Shown one piece after another: positions 18,290 through 25,327 of a DNA stretch of 31,606 bases; positions within the stretch are counted from its first letter, which is position 1, and the number at the start of each line of letters is the position of its first letter. The DNA is from Verrucolacustris sp044348085. GTDB lineage: Bacteria; Verrucomicrobiota; Verrucomicrobiia; Methylacidiphilales; Verrucolacustridaceae. Position numbers and translations under genes: made by a program. The stretch spans positions 1 through 31,606 of the forward strand of contig JBIKTM010000022.1 of the NCBI GenBank assembly GCA_044348085.1, given 5' to 3'. The notes beneath the pieces were generated by a model that had not been told where the DNA came from, did no database searches, and saw nothing but the letters and a program-made list of their open reading frames with translations.

Positions 18290-18369
18290 CACTAGGTTTT
18301 ATATCCTTGGGATAATTCTTCCTTCGTTTGCGAGCCAAGTCTCTAGAAAAGTATGCCAGAGGAAACTAG

Positions 18370-18564
18370 TTCATTTCACTTTTAATAATTTCGGTTTGCC
18401 AGTTCTTTGCCCATTTTGCGATCGAGGACGAAACCCTCTGGCAGTCCATCGCCCGTGCGCCGGAGCGCCAGAAATGGTTGCGGCATATGGCCCACATCAT
18501 GCCCTCCAACCCCGACCACTCCCAAAAGGCCGTCACCCTACGAGAAGTGTTCCGCCTCGTATAA
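18370..18564 (+). pseudogene. rhaM: C-terminal remnant of L-rhamnose mutarotase
   Basis: Plus-strand frame open from 18370 to TAA at 18562-18564. It reads FFAHFAIEDETLWQSIARAP, then ERQKWLRHMAHIMPSNPDHS, then QKAVTLREVFRLV. This matches the C-terminal half of RhaM-type mutarotases (F-A-x-x-E-I-E-x-x-x-x-W; C-Q-R-W-W-x-x-M-x-x-x-M-P-x-N-P-D-x-S; L-x-E-V-F). RhaM is normally about 104 residues; only about 55 C-terminal residues are recognisable. A full-length gene would start inside the oppositely oriented GH99-like gene, and no start codon or N-terminal mutarotase motif (the MxRKAFVM-like start) precedes it. It lies convergent to the aldolase/dehydrogenase gene, 5 bp from its stop. I read it as a stub left by a rearrangement between the glycosidase block and the deoxyhexose cluster. 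Confidence 0.75.
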
Positions 18565-18569
18565 AGAGG

Positions 18570-20747
18570 TTATCTAAGGAATCCGTCGGCCAAGCCCCCG
18601 TCGACGTGGATCACCTGCCCCGTCGTCCGAGGGAAACGCTTGCCGCTGACGAGCAGGAAAGCTGCCTCTGCCTGATCCGCCGGCGTAATTGGAGACTGAG
18701 TCAGCGTCCGCTTGGCATAAAATTCTGCCAGTCGGGTCCGAAGCTCCTCGTCCCCTTCCTTTTCTGAAAACGGAATCTTGTACTTGGCTAACGAAGCCAT
18801 CACCCGATCCCTCGGGAACATCGCGCTACCCTGCACCACCGTCGCCGGAGCCACCGCATTCACCCGGACCAACGGGGAAAGCTCAATCGCCAACTCCCGA
18901 ACCAGATGATTGGCCGCTGCCTTGCTGGTGTCGTACGCCAAACTTCCCTTCTTCGCCACTACCGCGTTCACGCTGGTGGTAAGCACCAGACTTGCCGACA
19001 GCCCCTGTGCCTTGAATATCTTGTTCGCCTCATCTGCCACCACGTAGGAACCAGTCACATTGATCGCAAAGGTCTGCGCCCACTTTTCATCGGGGATCCT
19101 TCCCTCGAGGTCGGGGGGAACAAAAATTCCCGCCGTCACCACGACTCCGTCGATTCCCCCGAAGGCATACACCGCCTCCCCCAACATTTCGGAAACGCTT
19201 TTTCGATCGACAATGTTAGCCCCCAGACCAATCGCCGGTCCACAACCGGAAATCCCCGTTCCCGCGACACCGATTCCCTCGCCCAGCTTTTTCACCAGCT
19301 CGGACGAAGTTTCTTGGGCCGCTTTTGCATTCAGATCCACACAAACAATGGAGGATCCCTCCTTGGCTAGACGATGAGCCGTCTCCTTGCCAATTCCACT
19401 GCCCGCACCCACCACGGCGATGACCTGCCGGGCAAGCTCCTGCTCTGGAGGCATCCGACGAAGCTTTGCCTCCTCCAACTGCCAGTATTCAATGTCGAAC
19501 GCCTCCTGCTGGGGAAGATTGATGTACCCGCCTAGAGCTTCCGCTCCACGCATCACTTCGACGGCACAGTTGTAAAACTCAGCCGTGACCCGCGACTCAC
19601 TCTTCGACTTCCCCCACGCCACCATTCCCAACCCGGGGATCAGCACAACCGTCGGATTCGGATCCCGCATCGCTGGGGAATCCTTCCGCTTGCACTTTTC
19701 ATAATACTTTTTGTAGTCCGCCCGGTAGGCTTCGAGCCCATCCTCCAGAAGGCTCCTCAATTTGGCCACATCGCCCGTAGCCGGATCCCACGCAACATAG
19801 AGGGGCTTGATCTTCGTTCGCAGGAAATGATCTGGGCAGGAAGTCCCCATCTCCGCCAAACGGGGGGCATCCTTACTGTTCACAAAACGCAGGATCGTCG
19901 CATCTTCCTGCACGGTTCCGATCATCCTCTGCTGGGCAGAAACCCTCCCGCGTAGCCAAGGCAGTATTGATAGCCAAAGGGCCTTCCTCTCCTTTTCAGC
20001 TGGGGATTTATATTTTTCCCCACCGAAGGTCTTTTCGCCGCGATCTTTCTTTGCAATCGCCTCCGCCGCTCTTCCAACCAACTCCAACGTCAGCTCGTAG
20101 CACTTCTTATCATCCTCATGCCAGTTGATCAGCCCGTGTTGGCCCATGATTGCCCCTTTGGCTTTGGGGTGATCCTTGCACAACCTTTCCAAAATCAGTC
20201 CCAAGTCGAAACCAGGCCTCTGCCACTCGGTCCAGATCACTTCGTCCCCATAAATCTCTTTGGTTAGCTCTTTACCCTTCGCGCAGGCGGCTAGGGAAAT
20301 CGCCGCGTTCGGATGGGTATGATCCACATGCCGTGCTGGAACAAACCCGTGCAACGGAGTGTCGATGGACGAAGGACGGGGATTCAGATTGAAGGTGCAG
20401 TGGGCATACGCTCCCACCATATCGTCCTCGATCTGGGTCTTCGGCCCCTTCGTCTTGGAACCCAGATAGTTTTTCTGTAGCCCCTTCAACTTCTCCATGT
20501 AGAGAGAGGAAAACCCATCTCTTTTTGCTGTACGCAGATCTCCGCCCGACCCCTTTACCCACAAAACCTCGGTATCCTGATGTGTCAGGGGATCCTTCTC
20601 CGCAATTTTGGACGAAGTGTTTCCCCCGCCTGTGTTCGTCAGGGTCGGATCTTCTCCGATGAGGTTGGAGCGGTAGACGAGTCGGGCAACCGGATCGAGG
20701 GTCTTCGCTACGGAATCTTGCCAGCGGTTTTTCGGATGGTTTTTCAT
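18570..20747 (-). CDS. rhaEW: Bifunctional class II aldolase / short-chain dehydrogenase (rhamnulose-1-phosphate aldolase / lactaldehyde dehydrogenase, RhaEW-type)
   Basis: 725 residues from ATG at 20747. That start is 4 bp after the rhamnulokinase stop and preceded by AAGGAAAA; a longer frame to 20900 would run through the kinase gene. The N-terminal class II aldolase half (about 1-430) has TNTGGGNTSSK, the metal-binding DHTHPNAA (His 143 and 145) and GQHGLINW (His 204). The C-terminal SDR half (about 438-725) has the nucleotide-binding VGAGSGIG (446-453), a Ser region TTSVNAV (about 592) and YDTSK (Tyr 605, Lys 609). Such fusions split L-rhamnulose 1-phosphate to dihydroxyacetone phosphate and L-lactaldehyde, then oxidise the lactaldehyde with NAD+. 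It is the last gene of the DeoR-aldolase-kinase operon. A fuculose-type substrate cannot be excluded. Confidence 0.9.
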   Translation of the reverse strand: MKNHPKNRWQDSVAKTLDPVARLVYRSNLIGEDPTLTNTGGGNTSSKIAEKDPLTHQDTEVLWVKGSGGDLRTAKRDGFSSLYMEKLKGLQKNYLGSKTKGPKTQIEDDMVGAYAHCTFNLNPRPSSIDTPLHGFVPARHVDHTHPNAAISLAACAKGKELTKEIYGDEVIWTEWQRPGFDLGLILERLCKDHPKAKGAIMGQHGLINWHEDDKKCYELTLELVGRAAEAIAKKDRGEKTFGGEKYKSPAEKERKALWLSILPWLRGRVSAQQRMIGTVQEDATILRFVNSKDAPRLAEMGTSCPDHFLRTKIKPLYVAWDPATGDVAKLRSLLEDGLEAYRADYKKYYEKCKRKDSPAMRDPNPTVVLIPGLGMVAWGKSKSESRVTAEFYNCAVEVMRGAEALGGYINLPQQEAFDIEYWQLEEAKLRRMPPEQELARQVIAVVGAGSGIGKETAHRLAKEGSSIVCVDLNAKAAQETSSELVKKLGEGIGVAGTGISGCGPAIGLGANIVDRKSVSEMLGEAVYAFGGIDGVVVTAGIFVPPDLEGRIPDEKWAQTFAINVTGSYVVADEANKIFKAQGLSASLVLTTSVNAVVAKKGSLAYDTSKAAANHLVRELAIELSPLVRVNAVAPATVVQGSAMFPRDRVMASLAKYKIPFSEKEGDEELRTRLAEFYAKRTLTQSPITPADQAEAAFLLVSGKRFPRTTGQVIHVDGGLADGFLR

Positions 20748-20751
20748 GTTT

Positions 20752-22245
20752 TTATTTTCCTTTCGGGGTGCGCAGGATTTGGAAGCGTTTCCACGCCTCC
20801 TCCCACAAGGGGTTGGATTGAGGTTGAAAGACTTCGATAGGGAAAGAGTCCCGCACAACAGCACGAATTTCCTGGTGGCTCTTGAGGTGGCCCAACCCAT
20901 AAGCCTGAATGAGAAGGTTGCCGATGGCGGTTCCCTCGATCGGCCCCGTTACCACCGTCCGCCCTATCGCATCCGCGGCCATCTGATTCAAAAGCTTGTT
21001 CTGACTCCCTCCTCCAACGATGTGCAGGGTCTTGATTTTCTCTCCCGTGACCTTTTCGATCGATTCCAAACTCTCTCGATAGGCCAAAGCCAAGCTCTCC
21101 AAACAAGCCCGAACCATGGCTCCATCGGATTGTGGTACAGGTTGACCCGTCGCCTTCGCATAATCCGTAATCCGCCGCCCCATTTCCCCGGGGGCATTCC
21201 ACGAGGAAAGAAAGGGATCAAGCAGGGTGACCAGCGGAGTTGCTTCAGAAGCTAATCGGGTAATCGTACCGTAGTCCATCTCCCGACCCTGTTTGGCAAA
21301 ATCCCTTCTGCACTCCTGCACCAGCCATAGCCCTGCGATATTTTTCAAAAGGCGGATGCTGTGCCCAAAACCAACTTCGTTGGTCACTTCTGCTTCGGCA
21401 CAAGCGGGAGTCATCCAAGGTTTCGAACTCTCCACCCCCAAGAGGGACCAAGTGCCAGAACTTAGATAAGCCCATCCTTTCCCCTCGGCTGGAACGGCCG
21501 CCACCGAAGCCCCCGTGTCATGGGAACAGGACGCCACAACTTGGCACGAATCCGGAAGCCCTGTGGCTTGTGCTGTCTTTTTCGAAATTTTTCCCAGAAC
21601 CGTTCCCGAAGAGACCACTTCCGGAAGAAGAGAAACTGAGAATCCCACCTCTTGAACCAAATCCTCCGCCCACTTGCGATTCTTGGGGTCGTAAAACTGC
21701 GTGGTGCTTGCCAAGGAAACCTCACTGGCTGGACGCCCCCCAAGAAAATAGTTCAGATAGTCCGCTACAGGCACAAAGGTAGTGCTCTGCCCCACCTCAA
21801 CCCTTCTACTCTCCACATCCGCGGCCAATTGATACAAGGTATTGAAAGGCATGAACTGAAGGCCGGTTCGCGCAAAGATTTTCTCTTTTCCGATTTTGTC
21901 GACCACCTTCGGAAAGATTTTCTCATTCCTTCCATCCCGGTAGCAGAACGGATCTTTTGCTGGAGACCCGTCTTTCGGAAGATAAACAATGTCGACGCCC
22001 CAACTGTCACAACTGACCGATTCCAGCGGGATTTTCCGATCCCCGATCTTTTTCAATCCCGTAAGAATTTCCCCTTCTAAATGCCGCAGGTCCCACCTCA
22101 ATCCCCCATCCTTCTCCCTCATTCGATTCGGGAAACGGTGAATCTCCTCGATAGAAAGCCTTCCTTGGCTCAGCGTCCCCAGAATGACACGACCGCTCTC
22201 CGCTCCAAGATCTACGGCGGCATGATGAGAAGAGGTCGTGCTCAT
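20752..22245 (-). CDS. rhaB: Rhamnulokinase (FGGY family)
   Basis: 497 residues. The ATP-binding N-terminus AAVDLGAESGRVILGTL and the stretch EIHRFPNRM, then DSWGVDIVYL, RTGLQFMPFNTLYQL, ASCSHDTGASVAA, LSSGTWSLLGVE and IVGGGSQNKLLNQMAADA all follow the RhaB pattern closely. FucK is less similar in these blocks. It phosphorylates L-rhamnulose at O-1 in the cytoplasm, and some RhaB-type kinases also accept L-fuculose. The ATG at 22245 overlaps the aldolase stop (ATGA), and its own TAA is 4 bp before the fusion aldolase, so all are one translational unit. Its presence beside a fucose-type isomerase rather than RhaA is notable. Confidence 0.93.
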   Translation of the reverse strand: MSTTSSHHAAVDLGAESGRVILGTLSQGRLSIEEIHRFPNRMREKDGGLRWDLRHLEGEILTGLKKIGDRKIPLESVSCDSWGVDIVYLPKDGSPAKDPFCYRDGRNEKIFPKVVDKIGKEKIFARTGLQFMPFNTLYQLAADVESRRVEVGQSTTFVPVADYLNYFLGGRPASEVSLASTTQFYDPKNRKWAEDLVQEVGFSVSLLPEVVSSGTVLGKISKKTAQATGLPDSCQVVASCSHDTGASVAAVPAEGKGWAYLSSGTWSLLGVESSKPWMTPACAEAEVTNEVGFGHSIRLLKNIAGLWLVQECRRDFAKQGREMDYGTITRLASEATPLVTLLDPFLSSWNAPGEMGRRITDYAKATGQPVPQSDGAMVRACLESLALAYRESLESIEKVTGEKIKTLHIVGGGSQNKLLNQMAADAIGRTVVTGPIEGTAIGNLLIQAYGLGHLKSHQEIRAVVRDSFPIEVFQPQSNPLWEEAWKRFQILRTPKGK

Positions 22246-23012
22246 TCCAACTTCAACACCTTTTGCCGATAAAGCTCATCCGGTCGACCTGATATTCTCC
22301 GAACTTGGGCATCAGGCATAAAAACCGGCCCACCGAGCGAAGCGGCTCCGAGAAAGATTTTGGCGGACTTCTCCGCCATCTTCGTCGAGGCCTCTACCGC
22401 TCCGGCACTCGGCCCAATGGCGATCAGTCCATGATTCTGAAGCAGAATCATCCTAGGCAACCTCCCCTGCTCTTTCTCAAAGTTTTCCACTCCCTGTCGA
22501 ATCGCCTTCGCCAGCGGCACGCCAGGGTCGGTGTAGGGCACCAGTACCGACTGTTCTCCTCCGCAAACAATCTCATCTGGAAACATCCGAAACTTTGCAA
22601 AGTCGGCCACTTTCGGAGAGCAGAGAATCCCGTTCACCGCAATCGGATGAGTGTGGGCCACCCATTCGATCCCCGGTAGAGAGAGCAGGTAGGAGTGAAA
22701 GAGCGCCTCGGTCGAGGGTTTGCGATCCTTAGGTTTGACTCGGGATTCGAGGAGCTTCTCATCTACCTGCGAATCGGAGCGAACGGACGACTCCCATAGG
22801 GAATCCAGAATCGGTCGTCGGCATTCGGTAAAGGAATCCTTCTCCGCCGTGGAGAGAGAAGTTCCGCTGGCCTTCACCCAAAACGTATCTTCTCCGGACC
22901 GAGTCGATGTGTTCCCTTCCCCAAGAATGGCAAAGGATTCAGGGGCTGTCCCAATTCTCCTGGAGAGCTCCACCAGTTGCTTAAGCCGCTTGTTTCGGTC
23001 TGCTGCTTTCAT
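22242..23012 (-). CDS. Class II aldolase/adducin-family sugar-phosphate aldolase
   Basis: 256 residues. GEGNTSTR (31-38) and ASGTSLS form the phosphate-binding loops. Glu 102 in PSTEALFH is the likely catalytic acid/base. HTHP (120-123) and NHG (His 194) supply the Zn2+ ligands, as in FucA and RhaD. It is longer than FucA (about 215) and shorter than RhaD (about 274). The expected reaction is retro-aldol cleavage of a ketohexose or deoxyhexose 1-phosphate. It is read with 4-bp ATGA overlaps on both sides (DeoR regulator upstream, rhamnulokinase downstream). A second aldolase, as a fusion, is two genes downstream, so this one may be specific for the other C-4 epimer (fuculose versus rhamnulose 1-phosphate) or have another substrate. 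The family is certain, the substrate is not. Confidence 0.9.
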   Translation of the reverse strand: MKAADRNKRLKQLVELSRRIGTAPESFAILGEGNTSTRSGEDTFWVKASGTSLSTAEKDSFTECRRPILDSLWESSVRSDSQVDEKLLESRVKPKDRKPSTEALFHSYLLSLPGIEWVAHTHPIAVNGILCSPKVADFAKFRMFPDEIVCGGEQSVLVPYTDPGVPLAKAIRQGVENFEKEQGRLPRMILLQNHGLIAIGPSAGAVEASTKMAEKSAKIFLGAASLGGPVFMPDAQVRRISGRPDELYRQKVLKLE

Positions 23013-23776
23013 AGCTTTTCCATTTCTTTAGTGGGAATATTTTCCGCAGCCAACTGTCGCGCCGTCGCATCGGTGATCAGTCGCAGACCAGCTTCCCAAG
23101 AGGCCAGCAGAGCACCTGTTCGGTGGCCGATTTTTTCTGCCGTGACCAAAACATAGTTTTTGTTCGAGTTTTCCATTGCTGCCTTTTGCAGGGCGACAAC
23201 CTCGGGGGCGCTGTTCCAAAATCCAGCCTCTGTTACTCCCTCCGCCCCTAGGACAGAAACATCGATTTTCCAATCCCGTAGGGCTCGAACGGCCCGCTCT
23301 CCAATCAGCAACGACTGCCGTGCCACCAGGTCCCCTCCTGGAATATGTAAAGAGACCCCGCTTCCTGACAGAAGCTCCACTACGGGCAAACTATTTGTCA
23401 CGACCTTCAGTCCGGGAATTTCTGCCTCAGGCAAGAGCCGAGCCAACGCAAAAGGAGTTGTTCCTCCGTCGATGTAAACTATCGACCCTGAAAGAAGATG
23501 GGGCAGAACCTGCCGGGCCAACGCATTCTTCCTGTCCGAATTCCTTCCCAGTCGCTCGGCAAAGCTCGGAAATTTATCCGAAAAGTCGGATAGGGCTCCA
23601 CCGGGGGTTCTGCGAATTCTGCCCGTCCGCTCGAGTTCGCTCAAATCACGCCGAGCCGTCGCGGCACTGATCGATAGCCGGATACAGATCTGCTCTAAAG
23701 GGAGATAGCGCTGGTTCTGCAAAAGATCGGCCAACAGTTGCCTTCGCGCTTCCACCACATTTTTGGATACCCTCAT
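23009..23776 (-). CDS. DeoR-family transcriptional repressor of the deoxyhexose operon
   Basis: 255 residues from ATG at 23776 (a TTG directly upstream is also in frame). The N-terminal winged helix-turn-helix (about 5-60) has RQLLADLLQNQRYLPLEQI and ISAATARRDLSELERTGRIR, with RTPGGAL at the wing, the classic DeoR start. The C-terminal DeoR sensor (about 75-235) shows IVYIDGGTTPFALARLLP, LKVVTNSLPV, HIPGGDL and DVSVLGAEGV. This is a sugar-phosphate binding fold of the isomerase type. It is the first gene of the operon with overlapping aldolase and kinase genes. A perfect 12-bp inverted repeat overlaps its predicted promoter, so autoregulation is likely. The inducer is probably a phosphorylated pathway intermediate, by analogy with other DeoR proteins. 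Confidence 0.93.
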   Translation of the reverse strand: MRVSKNVVEARRQLLADLLQNQRYLPLEQICIRLSISAATARRDLSELERTGRIRRTPGGALSDFSDKFPSFAERLGRNSDRKNALARQVLPHLLSGSIVYIDGGTTPFALARLLPEAEIPGLKVVTNSLPVVELLSGSGVSLHIPGGDLVARQSLLIGERAVRALRDWKIDVSVLGAEGVTEAGFWNSAPEVVALQKAAMENSNKNYVLVTAEKIGHRTGALLASWEAGLRLITDATARQLAAENIPTKEMEKL

Positions 23777-23784
23777 CAAGGTGC

Positions 23785-23812
23785 ATCTTATCTTTTATAT
23801 GATTGCTTTCAA
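23785..23812 (-). promoter_or_regulatory. Predicted promoter of the DeoR-aldolase-rhaB-rhaEW operon
   Basis: On the minus strand TTGAAA (23812-23807), 16 bp, then TAAGAT (23790-23785), then 8 nt to the ATG at 23776. The -35 is close to consensus and lies in the middle of the palindromic operator, so repressor binding would block it. The -10 is weak. Assigned by eye. Confidence 0.5.
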
Positions 23813-23821
23813 TCATATAAA
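23794..23821. promoter_or_regulatory. Palindromic operator, probable DeoR-family binding site (copy 1)
   Basis: Perfect inverted repeat with 12-bp arms: TTTATATGATTG and its exact complement, separated by CTTT. It lies 17 bp upstream of the DeoR gene start and covers its predicted -35. A second site with the same core arm (ATGATTG) and the same 4-bp spacer occurs at 27245-27266, before the lactate-type dehydrogenase gene. Regulator identity is inferred from position. Confidence 0.7.
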
Positions 23822-23940
23822 TTAATCACCAGAACCAGCATATTTTGAAATCATAATTTCTCTTATTTTATTTTTGATTAGCGACTTGTGATTTAGGTAA
23901 TCCGGCCCTGTTCCACTAACAATTCACGATAACAAAGCTC

Positions 23941-25284
23941 CTAGGTGCCCAACAGATCCCGGCTTCCGCTGAGCTTCGGCCAAGTAAATCCGTAAACTGC
24001 GACTACCGCAAAGCAAGCCATAGGAACAAGAAATGCCGTCGACATATCTCGAACATCTCCTACCCAGCCCATCACCTTAGGCAAGAGGGCTCCACCCATA
24101 ATCGCCATCACGATGAACGAGGACGCATATTTCGATTTCTCCCCCAATCCATGAATTCCAAGAGCAAAGATCGTTGGAAACATGACCGACATAAAGAAGA
24201 AGCTCAGAAAGAGAGCTCCTAACGAAAGCCATCCCAACTTCAGCACAATACCAGCCATCATGACTACATTGGCCAATGCATAGATGCCCATCACCCGATG
24301 AGCCGCCACCCTCGACAAAATCCATGCGCCCGTCGCCCGACCCAAAAGAAAAAGAGTGAATCCAAAATAAGCCAACAGCTTGGTTGCACCCTGCTCGCTC
24401 ACATACCAGTTCCCCGCTTTCTCAGTCACACCCGCACTGCCCCCCAACCAAAAGTTATTTTTCCATCCTTCCCCCACAGCCGGAATTTCAGAAACCACAT
24501 AGTTAATAAAGAAGGCGAAAATTCCAGCTTGAGCCGCCACGTAGAAAAACTGCGCCACCACCGCCATGACAAAGTGAGGACGGGACCAGATCGATTTCGA
24601 GGTTCCTGCAGCAGATTCGGTCTTAGAATACTCGTCGGGGACCTGAATCTCGGGCAACCGAACGAATAAAAAAATAACACCTAAGAGAAGGACTCCACCC
24701 GCAATTCCTGCATACGGAATCCAGAGTTGTTGGTGCGCTGCCTCCGCCCCTTCTGAAGAATAGAAAAACATTCCCCCCAGAATCGGCCCCAAAATCCAGC
24801 CCACTCCGTTAAAGCTCTGGGCAATATTAATCCGAACAGCCGCAAACTGGGGCGCACCCAAAACGGTGGTGTAAGGATTCGCAATCGTTTCTAAGAAGGT
24901 CAACCCCATCGAGATCACACAAACTCCAAGGAGGAAGGCCCAGAAGGTGGAAATCTGGGTCGCGGGAATAAACCAGAGACATCCCGCCGCCACACCTAAC
25001 AAACCCGCCAAAATCCCACCCTTGTAACCCAACTTCCTGGCCAACCAACCTGCAGGAAGAGCCATGAGAAAATATCCAAGATAGTGGGCAAATTGAACCC
25101 AAGCCGACTGGGCTTTCGTCAAATGCAGAAAATCCTGAAAATGCTTGTCCATCACATCAATCATTCCATTGCACAGGGCCCACAGAAAAAAGAGGGAGCT
25201 GATCAATCCAAAGATTCCCAGATGACTCCTTCCATCTGTCCCTTGGAAAAGCCCCCCTGCGGGTGTGGATTTTTTCATGTTCAT
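23941..25284 (-). CDS. fucP: FucP-type deoxyhexose:H+ symporter (MFS)
   Basis: 447 residues with about 12 transmembrane segments. The first helix region LISSLFFLWALCNGMIDVMDKHFQ with FLHLTKAQSAWVQFAHYLGYF is the hallmark of the L-fucose permease family, where the N-terminal polar residues of helix 1 form the sugar and proton site. FLETIANPYTTVLG and AQSFNGVGWILGPILGG are further family blocks. L-fucose is the classic substrate; relatives carry other hexoses, so L-rhamnose import is also possible here. It is read on the minus strand from a 43-bp divergent spacer shared with fucI, and ends 164 bp before the DeoR operon, which has its own promoter. No operator palindrome lies in front of it. A second in-frame ATG two codons in could also be used. 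Confidence 0.9.
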   Translation of the reverse strand: MNMKKSTPAGGLFQGTDGRSHLGIFGLISSLFFLWALCNGMIDVMDKHFQDFLHLTKAQSAWVQFAHYLGYFLMALPAGWLARKLGYKGGILAGLLGVAAGCLWFIPATQISTFWAFLLGVCVISMGLTFLETIANPYTTVLGAPQFAAVRINIAQSFNGVGWILGPILGGMFFYSSEGAEAAHQQLWIPYAGIAGGVLLLGVIFLFVRLPEIQVPDEYSKTESAAGTSKSIWSRPHFVMAVVAQFFYVAAQAGIFAFFINYVVSEIPAVGEGWKNNFWLGGSAGVTEKAGNWYVSEQGATKLLAYFGFTLFLLGRATGAWILSRVAAHRVMGIYALANVVMMAGIVLKLGWLSLGALFLSFFFMSVMFPTIFALGIHGLGEKSKYASSFIVMAIMGGALLPKVMGWVGDVRDMSTAFLVPMACFAVVAVYGFTWPKLSGSRDLLGT

Positions 25285-25327
25285 ATCTGGCTAGCCTAAT
25301 TCGATAGCCTCCATCTACAATTCCTTT
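25285..25327. promoter_or_regulatory. 43-bp divergent spacer between fucP and fucI, with a candidate fucI -10
   Basis: Only 43 bp separate the two start codons, so the promoters must overlap each other or the coding regions. On the plus strand TACAAT (25316-25321) sits 6 nt before the fucI ATG. Transcription from it would begin at or next to the A of the start codon, and no Shine-Dalgarno is present. This suggests a leaderless message. No good -35 is visible. Confidence 0.4.

Noticed and set aside
20748..20900. Extended N-terminus for the aldolase/dehydrogenase fusion
   Set aside because: The extension lies inside the rhamnulokinase coding region; the ATG at 20747 has a good Shine-Dalgarno and starts the conserved domain.
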